Origin: Trichosporon coremiiforme
Taxonomy: Eukaryota; Basidiomycota; Tremellomycetes; Trichosporonales; Trichosporonaceae
Assembly (NCBI GenBank): GCA_039545355.1
Contig: BCJJ01000010.1
Span: 794,889 to 858,888 of the forward strand
DNA: 64,000 nt
Direction of reading: 5' to 3'
The position numbers were made by a program, and so were the translations under genes. This document shows, in pieces, positions 30,920 through 41,100 of this stretch (positions are counted from its first letter, which is position 1; the number at the start of each line of letters is the position of its first letter). Below the pieces are notes generated by a model. It did no database searches. It worked only from the letters and a program-made list of their open reading frames with translations, and had not been told where the DNA came from.

Positions 30920-31372
30920 CTAGACTGGAGAGTAGGTCGGCGGTCCCCCCTTGCCTGGCACTCCGGCAGCTGGCGGCGGCGGTGGAGGATAGCCTGCGTT
31001 CGGCTGCGCGGTGTATGCAAATGTCGCGTTCGGGTTGTAAGGATCGGTCTGAAGTCAGTTTGCGCTTCCTCTTCTTCTCTCTGCTGTGTTGTATTCAACA
31101 CACGGCGATGCTGAGGGCTGATGGCCAGAGAGCATACTTACAGTGTACGCGTTCATCTGCATCGGCGGCGGGGGCCTGTACTGCTGGAACTGCTCCGCCA
31201 TCTTGTTGGCGAGGTACGCGCTGCGGATGCACGTGCCGATGATGGTGAGGAGGATGAAGGAGCCTATGATGGAGACGACAACGACCCACGCTGTCGTGCC
31301 AGTTGTCCACTCCCAGTCGGCGCGGGCGAGGGGGAGGATCGCGAGTGCAGTCGGGACCAAGAGGGCAAACAT
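30920..31372 (-). CDS. Small type I membrane protein with PPTY tail, array member 8
   Basis: Two exons, 31142-31372 and 30920-31048, phase-0 joint (CTGACTTCAG acceptor), 119 residues. MFALLVPTALAILPLARA is a signal peptide, cleaved probably before DWEWTT. The outer part is only about ten residues. The helix spans about 28-49 (AWVVVVSIIGSFILLTIIGTC), then IRSAYLANKMAEQFQQYRPPPP. The second exon adds TDPYNPNATFAYTAQPN, YPPPPPPAA and a terminal PY motif GGPPTYSPV. Almost no lumenal domain remains, so the functional part must be the helix and the tail. No known family. The short ectodomain suggests a tail anchor or adaptor rather than a receptor. Confidence 0.82.
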
Positions 31373-31418
31373 GTCGGTATGAGGGTGGTTGCAACTTGTC
31401 AGGTCCTGGAAATGCGGC

Positions 31419-31432
31419 GCTTATCAACGATG
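31419..31432 (-). promoter_or_regulatory. GCATCG and GATAAG elements upstream of member 8
   Basis: GCATCGTTGATAAG on the minus strand, with GATAAG 46 nt before the ATG, the same distance as the CTTAAG/TATAAG boxes of the neighbours. Here the GCATCG half lies directly next to it. Confidence 0.45.
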
Positions 31433-31795
31433 CAGCGGCCAGAGCTCGCCGGAGGGTATCAACCTTCTGTATGCTTCTCCCGGAACCGAACATTGGACAC
31501 CAGAAGGGGGCAGCGAGCCCGTGCGCGCCGCAGAGCCGTAAAGAGTGACGGAGCGGTGCAGATCCGAACGCGTTACGCTGCCACTCGGCACGCTCGGCAA
31601 CGTCGGCGCCATTTGCAGCCACAGCACCGCTGATCACAACGGGGCGGTGCCGCGGCTCACTTTCTGCCTGGATCCTATCTGTCCCATGTTCCTCTTCACT
31701 AGCACTCTCTTTCAGCCACCGCAGTACTCAGCGATGACAGAGTTCATGACAAGATACCCGGACCTGACACAAACTAAGGCACACGCAATGCCAAG

Positions 31796-32167
31796 CTAAG
31801 GAGCTCGCTCTGAGTACGCCGGCGGCCTGCCCTTCCGCTTCCGCGGTCGCCTGGGTCGTAACGGAGCTGCGCGGTGCGGCATGCAGGACGGCAACACCTC
31901 TCCTGTTGACACCGGCTCCAGCTCTGACGACAGGTCGTGCGGCAACGGCTGCGCCTCTAGCTCAGTTTCTGGGAAGGGTCCGGTCACGGGAAGTTCCCGG
32001 TCACTGGCGCCCGAGGGATGAGACGCGAACGACGCCAGCCTGGGCCGAGACTCTGGGCCGGAGCTCAGCTCAGCATTCGCAGCCCCGGACACGGCCGCGA
32101 GGGCGATCGCCGTGCTCGGCGGCGATGTCGTGTCCGTCGCTTGGTATGGTGGAAGGACGGCGTACAT
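31796..32167 (-). CDS. Soluble proline-rich protein with LPPY and PPAY motifs, array member 9
   Basis: Open frame of 123 codons from an ATG at 32167. No hydrophobic helix. It starts MYAVLPPYQATDTT, with an LPPY right at the N-terminus. A Ser/Pro/Glu-rich middle follows, then a basic stretch (RPRRPRKRKGR) directly before the terminal PY motif GRPPAYSERAP. The make-up is that of the tail exons of its neighbours without a membrane exon, so it may be an orphaned tail exon or a genuine soluble partner. The start is uncertain, since the frame stays open upstream to about 32404. Confidence 0.5.
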   Translation of the reverse strand: MYAVLPPYQATDTTSPPSTAIALAAVSGAANAELSSGPESRPRLASFASHPSGASDRELPVTGPFPETELEAQPLPHDLSSELEPVSTGEVLPSCMPHRAAPLRPRRPRKRKGRPPAYSERAP

Positions 32168-32387
32168 CGTGACCCGGGCTGGGTTCAATTTTCTTCTCCC
32201 TCCTGTCATCTCCCCATCCCACAGTGATTGTAAGCGCCCAGGGCGCTTAACAGATTCACTCGGTTGACCTCCGCAGCTCTCTGCAGCATCTTCTCGTCTC
32301 CGCGCTGACGTGTGACGCGCGCTCGAGGAACGCGTGTCGTTATAGCTTGTGCGGGAGAGAGTCCATAGAGGGTAAGCCGTGCAGACA

Positions 32388-33170
32388 CTAGAGACCGAAA
32401 CCATTCAAGCTCCAGTCGACGGGATAAACGGGCTCGAGGTCAGAGAGGGAGCTAGCGCTGCCGTTCTGGCTAGTGGTGCTGGCTGAGCGAGTCTGGCGTG
32501 CGCTGATCGCCGTCTGCTGGCTCGCATTCGACCCATTCGTACCGTTCGCGCCACCCGCGGCCAAAGTAGTGCTGGTCGCACGAGTCCCAGAGGGCCCGGG
32601 GGTCTCGGCGGTCTTACCCCGACGCTCACGCTCCTGGCGCTCCTGGCGCTCAATGCGGGCACGTGTCTGGGGCGACAGCTCGTCGCGGGGCGCCCAGAGG
32701 CGCTCGAACTCGGAGTCCTCCGAGCCACGGGGGAAGCGAGGCGCCGGCTCCCAATGAAAGGGCGAGTGGCGCCATCCCTCGGCGTTGGGCTCACTCTGCT
32801 CCCAACGGGGGTTCTCGGCGTCGATGATGGGGCTGTAAGGAGAACGCTCGGTCCACGAGCATAGCCACACCCACGTGCGCCAGCATAGAGACTGGAGCCT
32901 GTCGCGGTATCCGTGGACACGAGTGGTGTTACCGTGGCGAAGCACGATCGTCGAGCTCGCATTCTGGACGGTAGAGGAATGACTGGCCAGTAGCGCAGTG
33001 GTGGAGTCGCCTGTCATGTTGAAGGAGGGCAGGACGGACGTAGTCGTGCGGCGCAGATAGAAGTATGTCGCGTACTCGACGAGGAGTCCGAGGACGGGCA
33101 AGAGGGTCGAGATGTTCACCACCGAGCTGGCTGGAAGTGCACTGGCGGCGACGTTGGCTTGCGCAACCAT
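32388..33170 (-). CDS. Membrane protein of about 260 residues, array member 10
   Basis: Single-exon frame from the ATG at 33170 (MVAQANVAASALPASS). One hydrophobic segment lies at about 21-42 (NISTLLPVLGLLVEYATYFYL), followed by RR. Next come a Ser/Thr/Asn-rich part with several NxS/T sites (NMTG, NASS, NTTR), CWRTWVWLCSWTE, a charged region (RIERQERQERERRGKTAE) and a Ser/Thr/Asn-rich C-terminus ending VYPVDWSLNGFGL. It has no PPxY, only SPYS and EPVY. It differs from its neighbours in being larger and in lacking a PY motif, so its membership rests on position and the single helix. A five-codon upstream frame (33215-33229) precedes it. Function unknown. Confidence 0.6.
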   Translation of the reverse strand: MVAQANVAASALPASSVVNISTLLPVLGLLVEYATYFYLRRTTTSVLPSFNMTGDSTTALLASHSSTVQNASSTIVLRHGNTTRVHGYRDRLQSLCWRTWVWLCSWTERSPYSPIIDAENPRWEQSEPNAEGWRHSPFHWEPAPRFPRGSEDSEFERLWAPRDELSPQTRARIERQERQERERRGKTAETPGPSGTRATSTTLAAGGANGTNGSNASQQTAISARQTRSASTTSQNGSASSLSDLEPVYPVDWSLNGFGL

Positions 33171-33453
33171 GCCGAAGCTGTTGGTGGATGTGAGGGTGAG
33201 AATGAAAGCAGAAGTTACATCGTCCCCATGGGCTTGCCACCGTGTGCTGGACGCTGCTGGACTTCGTACGTGCGTTCGTAGGAGGAGGGCGAGAGTGCGA
33301 GCGTCGCTGACGGACGCTGACGGACTGGAGGTCAAGTTCCCCTCATTGTCTTTCTTTGGCCGGAGTGCGAGCTGGGTGCGGGCTTCTTGTCATTGCGTGC
33401 ATACGCCTGTAGTCGATGTCCACTCCTAAACAAGCTTGCTACTTCGCATCGGG

Positions 33454-34155
33454 TTAGTAGATGAGCGTGGCACCTTGATCTCGTCGGTGGACGAGCCCTC
33501 GAGTGGCTGGGGGGATCAGTGTCCACCACTCCCACAAACTCATGATATCCCTCCGATCTGTCCATCCCGACTGTTCTTCGAGCACTCGACAATCCACACA
33601 TCGCCCCTCGGGTCTGCCAGCGGTGATGCTGCGCCCTCCAACGGCGTACGGTGGGTAATCCTGCAGCAGCTGTGGCTCGTCGTCCCTCTGCGAGGGTCCA
33701 AGCTCCTTCAGTCCTTGCTCTGGCGTAAGAGAGGGGGGGAGGGGGGGCTGGTGAGACGCCTGTGGCTGCGTCGGCGAAAGATACTGTGGTGGAATCGGGG
33801 AGGGGGGCTGAGGTCAGCGTAGCTCTGCGGAGCTGCCAGCTTGCGTTCATGCAGCGCACTGTAGATTTCTCACCCGATGCGCCCCCATCACCTCCGTCTC
33901 CCTCATCCTGTACTCATTGAGCTTGCGCCGTTGACAATACCGATACAGACCCCGGCACTGCAGCGCCACAGCGACCGCACAAACCACCGCCGCGATGGGG
34001 ATGACGACGTAAATGGTGGTGGACCCGGCCTGGGGGCAGGGTAGGAGCGCCAGGACGAGCGCGAGTGTGGCGGGCGAGGGGAGCGGAAGCTGCTCCTGGC
34101 CTAGGTGGCGTCGCTGGCGCCTAAGTACTGTACTGTGGGTGTGGAAGATACACAT
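33454..34155 (-). CDS. Small type I membrane protein with PPQY tail, array member 11
   Basis: Two exons, 33874-34155 and 33454-33807, phase-0 joint (CTGACCTCAG acceptor), 211 residues. A hydrophobic stretch at about 30-45 (ATLALVLALLPCPQA) looks like a signal peptide with an unusually long polar start, so a shorter N-terminus is possible. The helix covers about 47-66 (TIYVVIPIAAVVCAVAVAL), followed by QCRGLYRYCQRRKLNEYRMRE. The tail exon opens PPSPIPPQYLSPTQPQ with a PPQY motif, continues LPPSLTPEQ, has QDYPPYAVGG, and ends with a Trp-rich piece and TLIY. A TATA-like GATAAAG lies about 31 nt before the ATG (34186-34192). Unrecognised family. Confidence 0.72.
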
Positions 34156-36466
34156 GAGACGTTGGGACGCAGATACAGTCTATCCCTTTATCGTTCATGG
34201 GCGCATCCCGCCGCGCGTCACGTAGCGTGAGCTTGGTCGCGCTAGGCGTGCATTTCTGGGCTGTGGGGGCGTCGTGTCCGTATCCGCCGTCACTTCCTCG
34301 TCCGGGTCCTTCGGGTGCGCGGCGCAACAAAGTTAGCTTCTCGTACAGCTCGCGAGCTTGTGCCGCCCCCGCTGCATGGCCTTCGCGACTTGTCTATGCA
34401 TACATTCATACCATCTGCACATGCATCATGCATCGGTGCAATGTGTAGCAAAAGACTCCCCCGGTCCAGCCGGGGAGAACCACACAACTGATACATATTA
34501 GGGTATCTTATTACATTGTTTCTATATCGGGAGCCGGGCCGCGCTTTGGCGCTTATTAGTGTTGGTGCGTAATCATATTTTTTTTTTACCGGCCCCCGAC
34601 TTTAATCATCATCCGGAGGGGTGATGACAATGTGGGGTGGGATCAGATAAATGATCCGGGGAAACTGCCTCGGGACCGGAGGAGCCGGCTGTTGCTGCCG
34701 ACGCCCGGGGAACCACGAGGGCAGCCGGAAGTATTTCCTTGACAGGGTGGACATGACGTAATTATAGAGCTTGAAGTTAAAGATGAAGAGCGTTGAGAAA
34801 GATTCGAACAGTGTAACTGTGGAACCAGTCAGCGCTTTCAAACGAAAACGTTCAAGGGCAACTTACAATTAAGCTAATCCCCTGGGGGTGTTTGCCTGTT
34901 TTTGGGTTCGCCCCATCCTGTTTCGGAAGCAAAAAGCCCCTTCTATTACGTGTCAGCGGTTGATACCAAACCGCGCTAAAACCGCACTAGCACGAGTTCG
35001 AACAGAGGACTCGCAACTACCAAAGTTACAAGACGTTCGAGAGCAGTACGAGTTCAGGCATAAACGGTTGCCAATACAACACGTTAGAAAGCTTGGGCCA
35101 TTATATCCAGGTCCAAGTGAGGCGAAGGTGTTGGAATCTCAAGTCGTTAAATGTCCAAGTAACGATGTTACTCGCAGCACGACTTAGACGGGACTGATCA
35201 ATGAGAGAGAGATGTGTTTCAGGAGGCCGTTTATATATCTTACAGGCAGCTAGAGAACAATGAGACTAACTGCAGCGATGAAACAGGGGTGCTAAAGAGA
35301 ACTGGCGTGACGGGCAAGAAATCGTGTGAACGAAGGTGGCCGTGGAGCGCGCTGCCGCTGCTGCCGCCAGCGGTAACGCCCCTCCCGCCAAGTCTCGTCC
35401 AGGGGGGGCATGGCAACATGAGCAGTGCGTCATCGAACGCTTCGGATGACCAGCCGGCTCTCAGCCCGACAACACCACAAGGCGCAGGGGTAGATTCCCT
35501 CTGTCTTTCGGCGCCGGCGCGATGCTCCGCGTCCTACCCCGGGGCTGAAGCCAAGACTGCAGTCGCCCGTTCTTCCCAAGACAGGCTCCGCACGGGGCTC
35601 ACTTGACCTCACCTCACTCCACAAGCGCCGGTACTCGCTGAACCTGCTGCGAACCAGCTCGCTCCGTTAATCCATCACGCGACACCTCTCAGCACCCCAA
35701 ACGGGCGAGAGGCGAGATAACCGGCCCCTTTTTTCTAGGCCTTCCTCCTTCTCCTGCCGCCGTGCGCCGTTGCCTGAGAGCATCACCGGAGTACTGGGAA
35801 TGGGTTGGTTGAGGAATGACCACATGACCGGCTGTGCTTGAGTCGGAATGAGGAGAATGATTCGGGTCGGATTCCGTCAGTAGTCGGAGAATAGCTGGGC
35901 CAAATGACGCTAAAGGGCACGAAGTCGACATGGCGCAGTGCTGTTGATGGCGAGTGCCTGTGTTTACACAGGCCGCAGCAGCTGTGGGAGCGCTGAGGGC
36001 GTCAAGTAGCTTGGTGAGCCATGCGAGTGCTGGACGCCCCCGGCCCGGAATAGAGTTGCCCTCCTGAGAGCGCCTTGGGACGCTCCACAGATTCGCCAGG
36101 TGAGAACTGCCGAAATTGCCTTCGCCTGGTGGGGAAACGTGGGTGGTGGCGAACGTCTCGCGGATCTGTGATTATATGCAGCCTGACGAGAGGCAGCGAG
36201 TGGCCTCGAGTGGCCTCGTGCTGGGACCGTCGAATGTGAGGGGGAGTAGCGATCTCGGAACCGTCATGGACACCGGTACGGACTTTGAGTTCAACTTCGT
36301 CTCCTCACCCGCCCTCTCTGATCCAGTGGGCGTCAAAGAACGCCAAGACCTGCATGTCTCGTGCATTCTCGCGCGTTCCTCTGTGCTCATGTAACCCACT
36401 GTCCAGGGCCAGAGTGAATACACCGTGTATCATCTCCCGTTCTATGATGTTATAAGTTGTCTACCG
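34156..36466. other. Spacer inside the array, partly AT-richer
   Basis: About 2.3 kb without a gene I can support. From about 34500 to 35330 the base composition is visibly lower in GC than the rest of the window (runs of T at 34578-34588, many A/T-ending codons in every frame). One exon-like piece is listed separately. The part from 35340 to 36460 is GC-richer again, with no recognisable product. Confidence 0.5.
34602..34816 (-). pseudogene. Orphan exon resembling an array tail
   Basis: After a good branch/acceptor (CTGACTGGTTCCACAG) the frame reads VTLFESFSTLFIFNFKLYNY, partly hydrophobic, then RKYFRLPSWFPGRRQQQPAPPVPRQFP, IIYLIPPHI and a final TPPDDD. A GTAAGT donor sits 50 nt upstream, but the exon before it carries an in-frame stop and the phase does not fit. 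It looks like a decayed member of the array. It has no PPxY. Confidence 0.35.
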
Positions 36467-36871
36467 TTACGTGTGCGAGTAATTCGTCTGCTGCTGGGCG
36501 TAAGGTGGTGCGCTGGGCCGGGAGCCATACGGCTGTGGCGTGTTGGTCGGCGCAGCGTAAGAGAGTTGGTACTCATACACCGGCGGCGGCGGCGGCATCT
36601 TCCCTTCAGAATCGACCTGATGAAGCGACGGCTGCACCTCGTACAGCGGCACAGGCCCCAACGCGGCCTCACGCTGTCGCTGCCTCCGCCTCATGCACCA
36701 GACCAGCAGGCCTATGACTCCACCCCAGAAGACTATGTTTATGACCACTATGGCGACAATGGCGCCGACTGGGAGCGCGGTCGACGTCGACGAGTAGTAG
36801 TAGTATGCGTGGGCTGGGCGGGCTAGGAGGGCGAGAGAGGCGAGTGCCAGAGTTGTCGAGGAAAGAGACAT
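36467..36871 (-). CDS. Small type I membrane protein with PPVY tail, array member 12
   Basis: Single exon, 134 residues from the ATG at 36871. MSLSSTTLALASLALLARPAHA is a clear signal peptide, then YYYYSSTSTA. The helix covers about 33-58 (PVGAIVAIVVINIVFWGGVIGLLVW), followed by a strongly basic CMRRRQRQRE. The tail has VPLYEVQPS, PPPPPVYEYQ (a PPVY motif followed by an acidic residue), NTPQPYGSRPSAPPYAQQQ and ends NYSHT. The positive charges after the helix place the tail in the cytosol. Same design as member 8, with an outer part of only about ten residues. The usual intron after the helix is absent. Confidence 0.82.
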   Translation of the reverse strand: MSLSSTTLALASLALLARPAHAYYYYSSTSTALPVGAIVAIVVINIVFWGGVIGLLVWCMRRRQRQREAALGPVPLYEVQPSLHQVDSEGKMPPPPPVYEYQLSYAAPTNTPQPYGSRPSAPPYAQQQTNYSHT

Positions 36872-37045
36872 GACGGCCGAGAGAGGCGAGCGGCCGTTTC
36901 CGCAGGATAGAGCTGGTTGGAGGGAGGAAAGGACGGTGGTAGGGGGACCGAGAGGAGGGAGATGTCTCGGGTCTCGGGATGCAGTGAGAGAGTCTGACTT
37001 GCGAGTGGGAAAGCTGACACTCGTCCAAGTGCAAGTTAGGCGCAT

Positions 37046-37070
37046 CTTATATAGGACAAGTAGGCGATGC
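37046..37070 (-). promoter_or_regulatory. TATATAAG box with adjacent GCATCGCC, upstream of member 12
   Basis: GCATCGCCTACTTGTCC then TATATAAGATGCG on the minus strand. It is a canonical TATA box, about 175 nt before the chosen ATG (a longer leader than in the other members). GCATCGCC is the core of the box seen at members 3-5, and TATAAGATG matches their TTAAGATG. Confidence 0.6.
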
Positions 37071-40000
37071 GGCGCACCACTGTTCCGAACTCTGACGCAG
37101 CTCTCACTTGGTCGAGATGAGAATCAGGATCATCTCTCCACCCTCAAACTGCTGACGTACCTTCCGAGGCGTTCTTTATCGCGCATAAAGCCATGGCCGC
37201 CTGCTTGGTGCCTCCGACCCGCCCCTGTTCCTCGCCTCACCAGCTTGTTTGCCACTCTTCGCAGAGAGGGTGGAGGCGGTGCCGACTGACAAAGCACGGC
37301 TAAACAGATTAGATGGCGGTTGGGGCGGTGCACCGTGAGACGTTCATGCCGACGGCTGCTGACTCAGAGATGCATCGCTTCAGCGTCTTCTATCAGAATG
37401 AAGACGCAATGGTATGCACGCTTCAGAGGTCTATTGCTGATTGACTCCAGAGGCTAGAGGCGCCGAGATAGAGACCCAGTGGGAGAGTGACTCTCCGACG
37501 GATCGGCATTCGCGTTTTGGCTAATCTTTAGGCAACGACTGGGTCTGACACAGCATGACATATGATACTCGAGCAGCACGGCGGTGCTCAGCTCCTCCTA
37601 GGCCCCACTGGGGGTAGATCGGAGTATGCATGCTATGCTTCTCGGCTGCGTCGGCGCGGTTGGGTCGGTTTCCGCGGCTGCAAGTGTCTGTGGCCTGGCA
37701 TGCGGACCGACGTCGGTACACCGCTCCTCACGCACCCAGTCGTCAGGCAGTAGTCACCACTACGCCTGCACCCCTCGTCCCTCGCCCCTCAATCGATTAG
37801 AAGATCAAACGGCAGGCAATAGGCAATAGGAGAATACCCCCTGATCGGCGTGCAGATCGTTAATCTGTCGATCACGCGGACTGCGGCGGCGTCCATGGCG
37901 GAATACCAGGAGAGGCAAGACCCAGACCCACCCCGCACGAGCCCCCGCGAGCCCCCGCGAAGCCCGCGGATCGCAATCATAATCTCCGCGATCTGCGTGA
38001 TCGAACGCCTGATGTATTTGACACGCCGGACTGGATGCTGGAACGAGATTGGCGTTGAAGATACAAAACCCTCCTGGCTCTCGTCGATCTCGTCGATCAT
38101 GTTACAGACGCTCCTCCTAACTTGTGCATCACCACGATTCTACAGACATGCTCGCGCCCACTCTCCGCCCCAGCCATGTGCGCGACCTCCTCGCCCGTCT
38201 CCCCTTTTTTTCTTCCCGGATGCAACGGCGGTCCAAACGCTAGGGGGCAGCCCGATTGCCATCCCCTCTTGCGTTGCATCACCTCTGCAAGATCTTCACC
38301 GCGCGTCATCGCTGCTGACCTCGGCGTCTGAGGCGCTTGGCATAGCTGAAGCGGCGCGAACCTGTTCTGAAGCACTTCCGCTTTGCATCCCACCAGCCTC
38401 ATGTTGGGCGCCTCGGCGCCGCGCTGCTCGCTCTCGCCTTGGGGTGGGGTTGGTGCTGATGACTTGCGTGGAGCAATCACGACGAAGCGAGAACGAGAGC
38501 ATCACCGCTCCGATTGCAGCACGCCAACTCGGACTCGCCAAGACCCTCCACCGTGTTCTCAAGTCAGACAAGATCCTACTTTAAGATCCTCCTCCCCTTT
38601 CCCTCGCCTATCTAGCCCAACGGCGACGAGGTGAAGTGGAGTGCGACGCTCGTCGGCGCTCTCGCCGCGCGGCATCGCCGACTCGACAGAGCCCGACCTC
38701 AAGCTCAGCCGATGCCCCCCGGAGGAGCAAAGGGGGAGTAGACCTCCGAACCAGTTGAAAAGACCGAGTCCACCACCCTACAATAGCCTCGGTTCAGTCA
38801 GAAATGGATCAGTGGTTACAGTAGATACCTGCCAAGTTCAGGCAAAGAGCTTATGAAGTGAGCCTCGACCATAGACGGTTCCACGTTTCTTGGACATGTT
38901 TGCAGCGGTGCCTTGGCCTGACTCTCCGATCCCATACACGCCCTGCGAACCTGCGAGCCTCCCACTCGAGTCGACGAAGTGCCTTGGTGAGCCGTCGGAT
39001 GAACAGAGGCAAACCTTCAGCACTCGCGGGAGGAGGACACGCGAAGGGAATGCACGGCAGTGAGAGTATGTAAGCCATCTCTTGCTTGCAGGAGGAGATC
39101 GGCCCAGGTACTGTATGTCGTTACCTCGCACCTTCACCACTCTTACACTCTAAGCAGCGCACAAAGAAAGCGCGAATGACTCCAGAAGAGGTCAGAACGG
39201 CAACGGAAGGGGGAGGAGAAGGGGGCGACTTGCGGTGCACATGCATGTATTGAGGAACCTCATAAACAAAGTACTGCCACGTTTGCCGGAACGAGGCTCT
39301 TCCAGCTTTCCAGCTGCTGTAGTAAGGAAGATCCAAGGGGAGAGTTGTGTGTCGTGTAACAGATGATCATGTGGGTTCTGGCCCTCCGGTTGAGCCTACC
39401 CCAGTGCAGAGGTGTGATTCATGCGTGTCGAACTGTGCACGCTGCGTCGAACTCAAAGTATGCGCGAGTCTGTGCTCCTGCCTGAGCGTGAGTGTGACAG
39501 TGACGAAACAACCCCTGCCCCTTGCACCGGCCTACTGGCCCCGGCGTGCTGGAGTGCCGCGTGTCGGGCCGGCTTCAGCTCAGGTTCAGGCCAGGTAAAG
39601 CTCAGCCGGCCACAAGCGTCCTCAGGCGTTGTCGAAAACTTATTCTGCAGAGACAGAGTCAGAGTCCGAGGACAGGACAAGGAAGCCCAAGGGATCAGCG
39701 GAAAAAAGGTCAATCAGGGTTTGGACAGATCAAGCGGGAAGGCTTAGTTGCCGTGGTCTTCTATCTTGCTGGGGAAAGCGCCGGGATCTTGAGGGTGAGT
39801 CTCGAATCAGCAGCACCCGACCCGGTGAGCTCGGTCAGGACGGGGCCAGGAAGTCAGGACACGAGTTCTGCATGCTTGAAGAAGAAGGGGTGGAAAAGAT
39901 GCTTAGTTGTTGATCGGGGAGACGACGGGTTGCGAAATTCGGAAGAGGGAGAGAAAGTCTTAAGGGAACAAGAGGTCGAGAGAGTCGTGGTGGAAGAGTG

Positions 40001-40117
40001 GACGTGAGATGAGGAGGTAGGGAAGAGGGGCGAGGGGCGAGGGAAGGTATGCATGTGCTCACTGTGAGGAGGTGTGATTCAAGGTATGCGGTGCCGACGA
40101 GCGGGAGGCGGCAGCTA

Positions 40118-40141
40118 GGTGGTGGTGGTGGTGGTGGTGGC
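40118..40141. repeat. GGT microsatellite
   Basis: Consecutive GGT units in the spacer. Simple repeat, no other role visible. Confidence 0.85.
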
Positions 40142-40472
40142 CACGTGGGGGGGCAGTTGGGGGGAGGCATTAGCAAGCCAAGCCGTGGTTTGTAATGAGG
40201 GGGTTAATGCCGGGCCGATGGACGAGTAAGGGCCAGGCCTGGCTGGACACCTGGCTGTAGTGTGGACCCTGTGATCTCTTGCTCTCCCCTCGGGTGGTGT
40301 GCTGTGTCGTCGGTGTGCTCTCCGCGTCCCCCCCTTCAACTTTCTCCCTGGAATGGTCAGCCCGCATCCCTTAGCGTTTAGCGCCAGGTCTAGAGACCAC
40401 AGAGCATTCGAGACCGTCAAAGGTGATCCTCATCTCTTGCACACTCGAGTCTTGCTCTAGCCCATCGACCCG

Positions 40473-40497
40473 CACACTCACACTCACACTCACACTC
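40473..40497. repeat. CACTCA microsatellite in the kinase leader
   Basis: Four tandem CACTCA-like units. A CAGTCG run follows at about 40582-40605. Similar to the tract in the leader of the eIF4A-like gene. Confidence 0.8.
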
Positions 40498-41100
40498 CAC
40501 CTCATCGCCTCGGACCATTTTCATCAAATCGACATTTCTCTTCATCACCATCATCCCCCCACCGACGCCCCCCGTCCCCAATCGCAGTCGCAGTCGCAGT
40601 CGCAATCCCAATCCCCACCTTAGCACCACCGACTGCGCGACACTTGGCCAAAGCGACCCCCCGACCCCTGCCCTTGCCCCCCCCCCGGACACCGCTCACC
40701 GCACACCGCACACCGGGCACACAGCCTCACACACACAACCTCCACCGGCCCCTCACCTGTCTCTGTCTCATTCCAGACAGCCCACTCCCTTCCTCCTTTT
40801 CTGTCATCCGAGATCTTCGTCGACCACCACCACCTTACAGGCTTTAACAGTCGCTTGTAACCAGTGACCTAGTGACAGGCACCACCAACCCCAGAGGACG
40901 CACTCGACACTTGCCCGCGCCCCTGGGCATGCAACACCCATCGACCGGCTCTGTGCACGATACGCCCTCGATTTCCTAGTGATCACTAAGCAACCTTTTC
41001 TTTCCTGGACCACACTTCATCACACACACACCGACAACTCGGCCCCGATCCCTTTCCCATCACTCATTGCCCACCGCCAACCCCCGACCCCCGCACCGCC

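Larger units (their letters stand above)
36872..41100. other. Long spacer and leader of the AGC kinase gene
   Basis: About 4.2 kb. I find no exon set with family likeness on either strand. From about 40400 to 41100 the sequence is C/A/T-rich and poor in G, typical of a long 5' leader and promoter. It includes a CACTCA run, a CAGTCG run and several C-runs. A GGT run lies at 40118-40141. The part 37800-38600 has open frames without credible codon use. Confidence 0.55.

Noticed and set aside
34888..35187. Plus-strand open frame of 99 codons in the low-GC stretch
   Set aside because: A/T-ending codons unlike every real gene here, no homology and no splice support.
37850..38584. Plus-strand open frame of 244 codons
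   Set aside because: Low-complexity Arg/Pro/Ser composition in all frames, no family features. GC-rich DNA yields such frames by chance.
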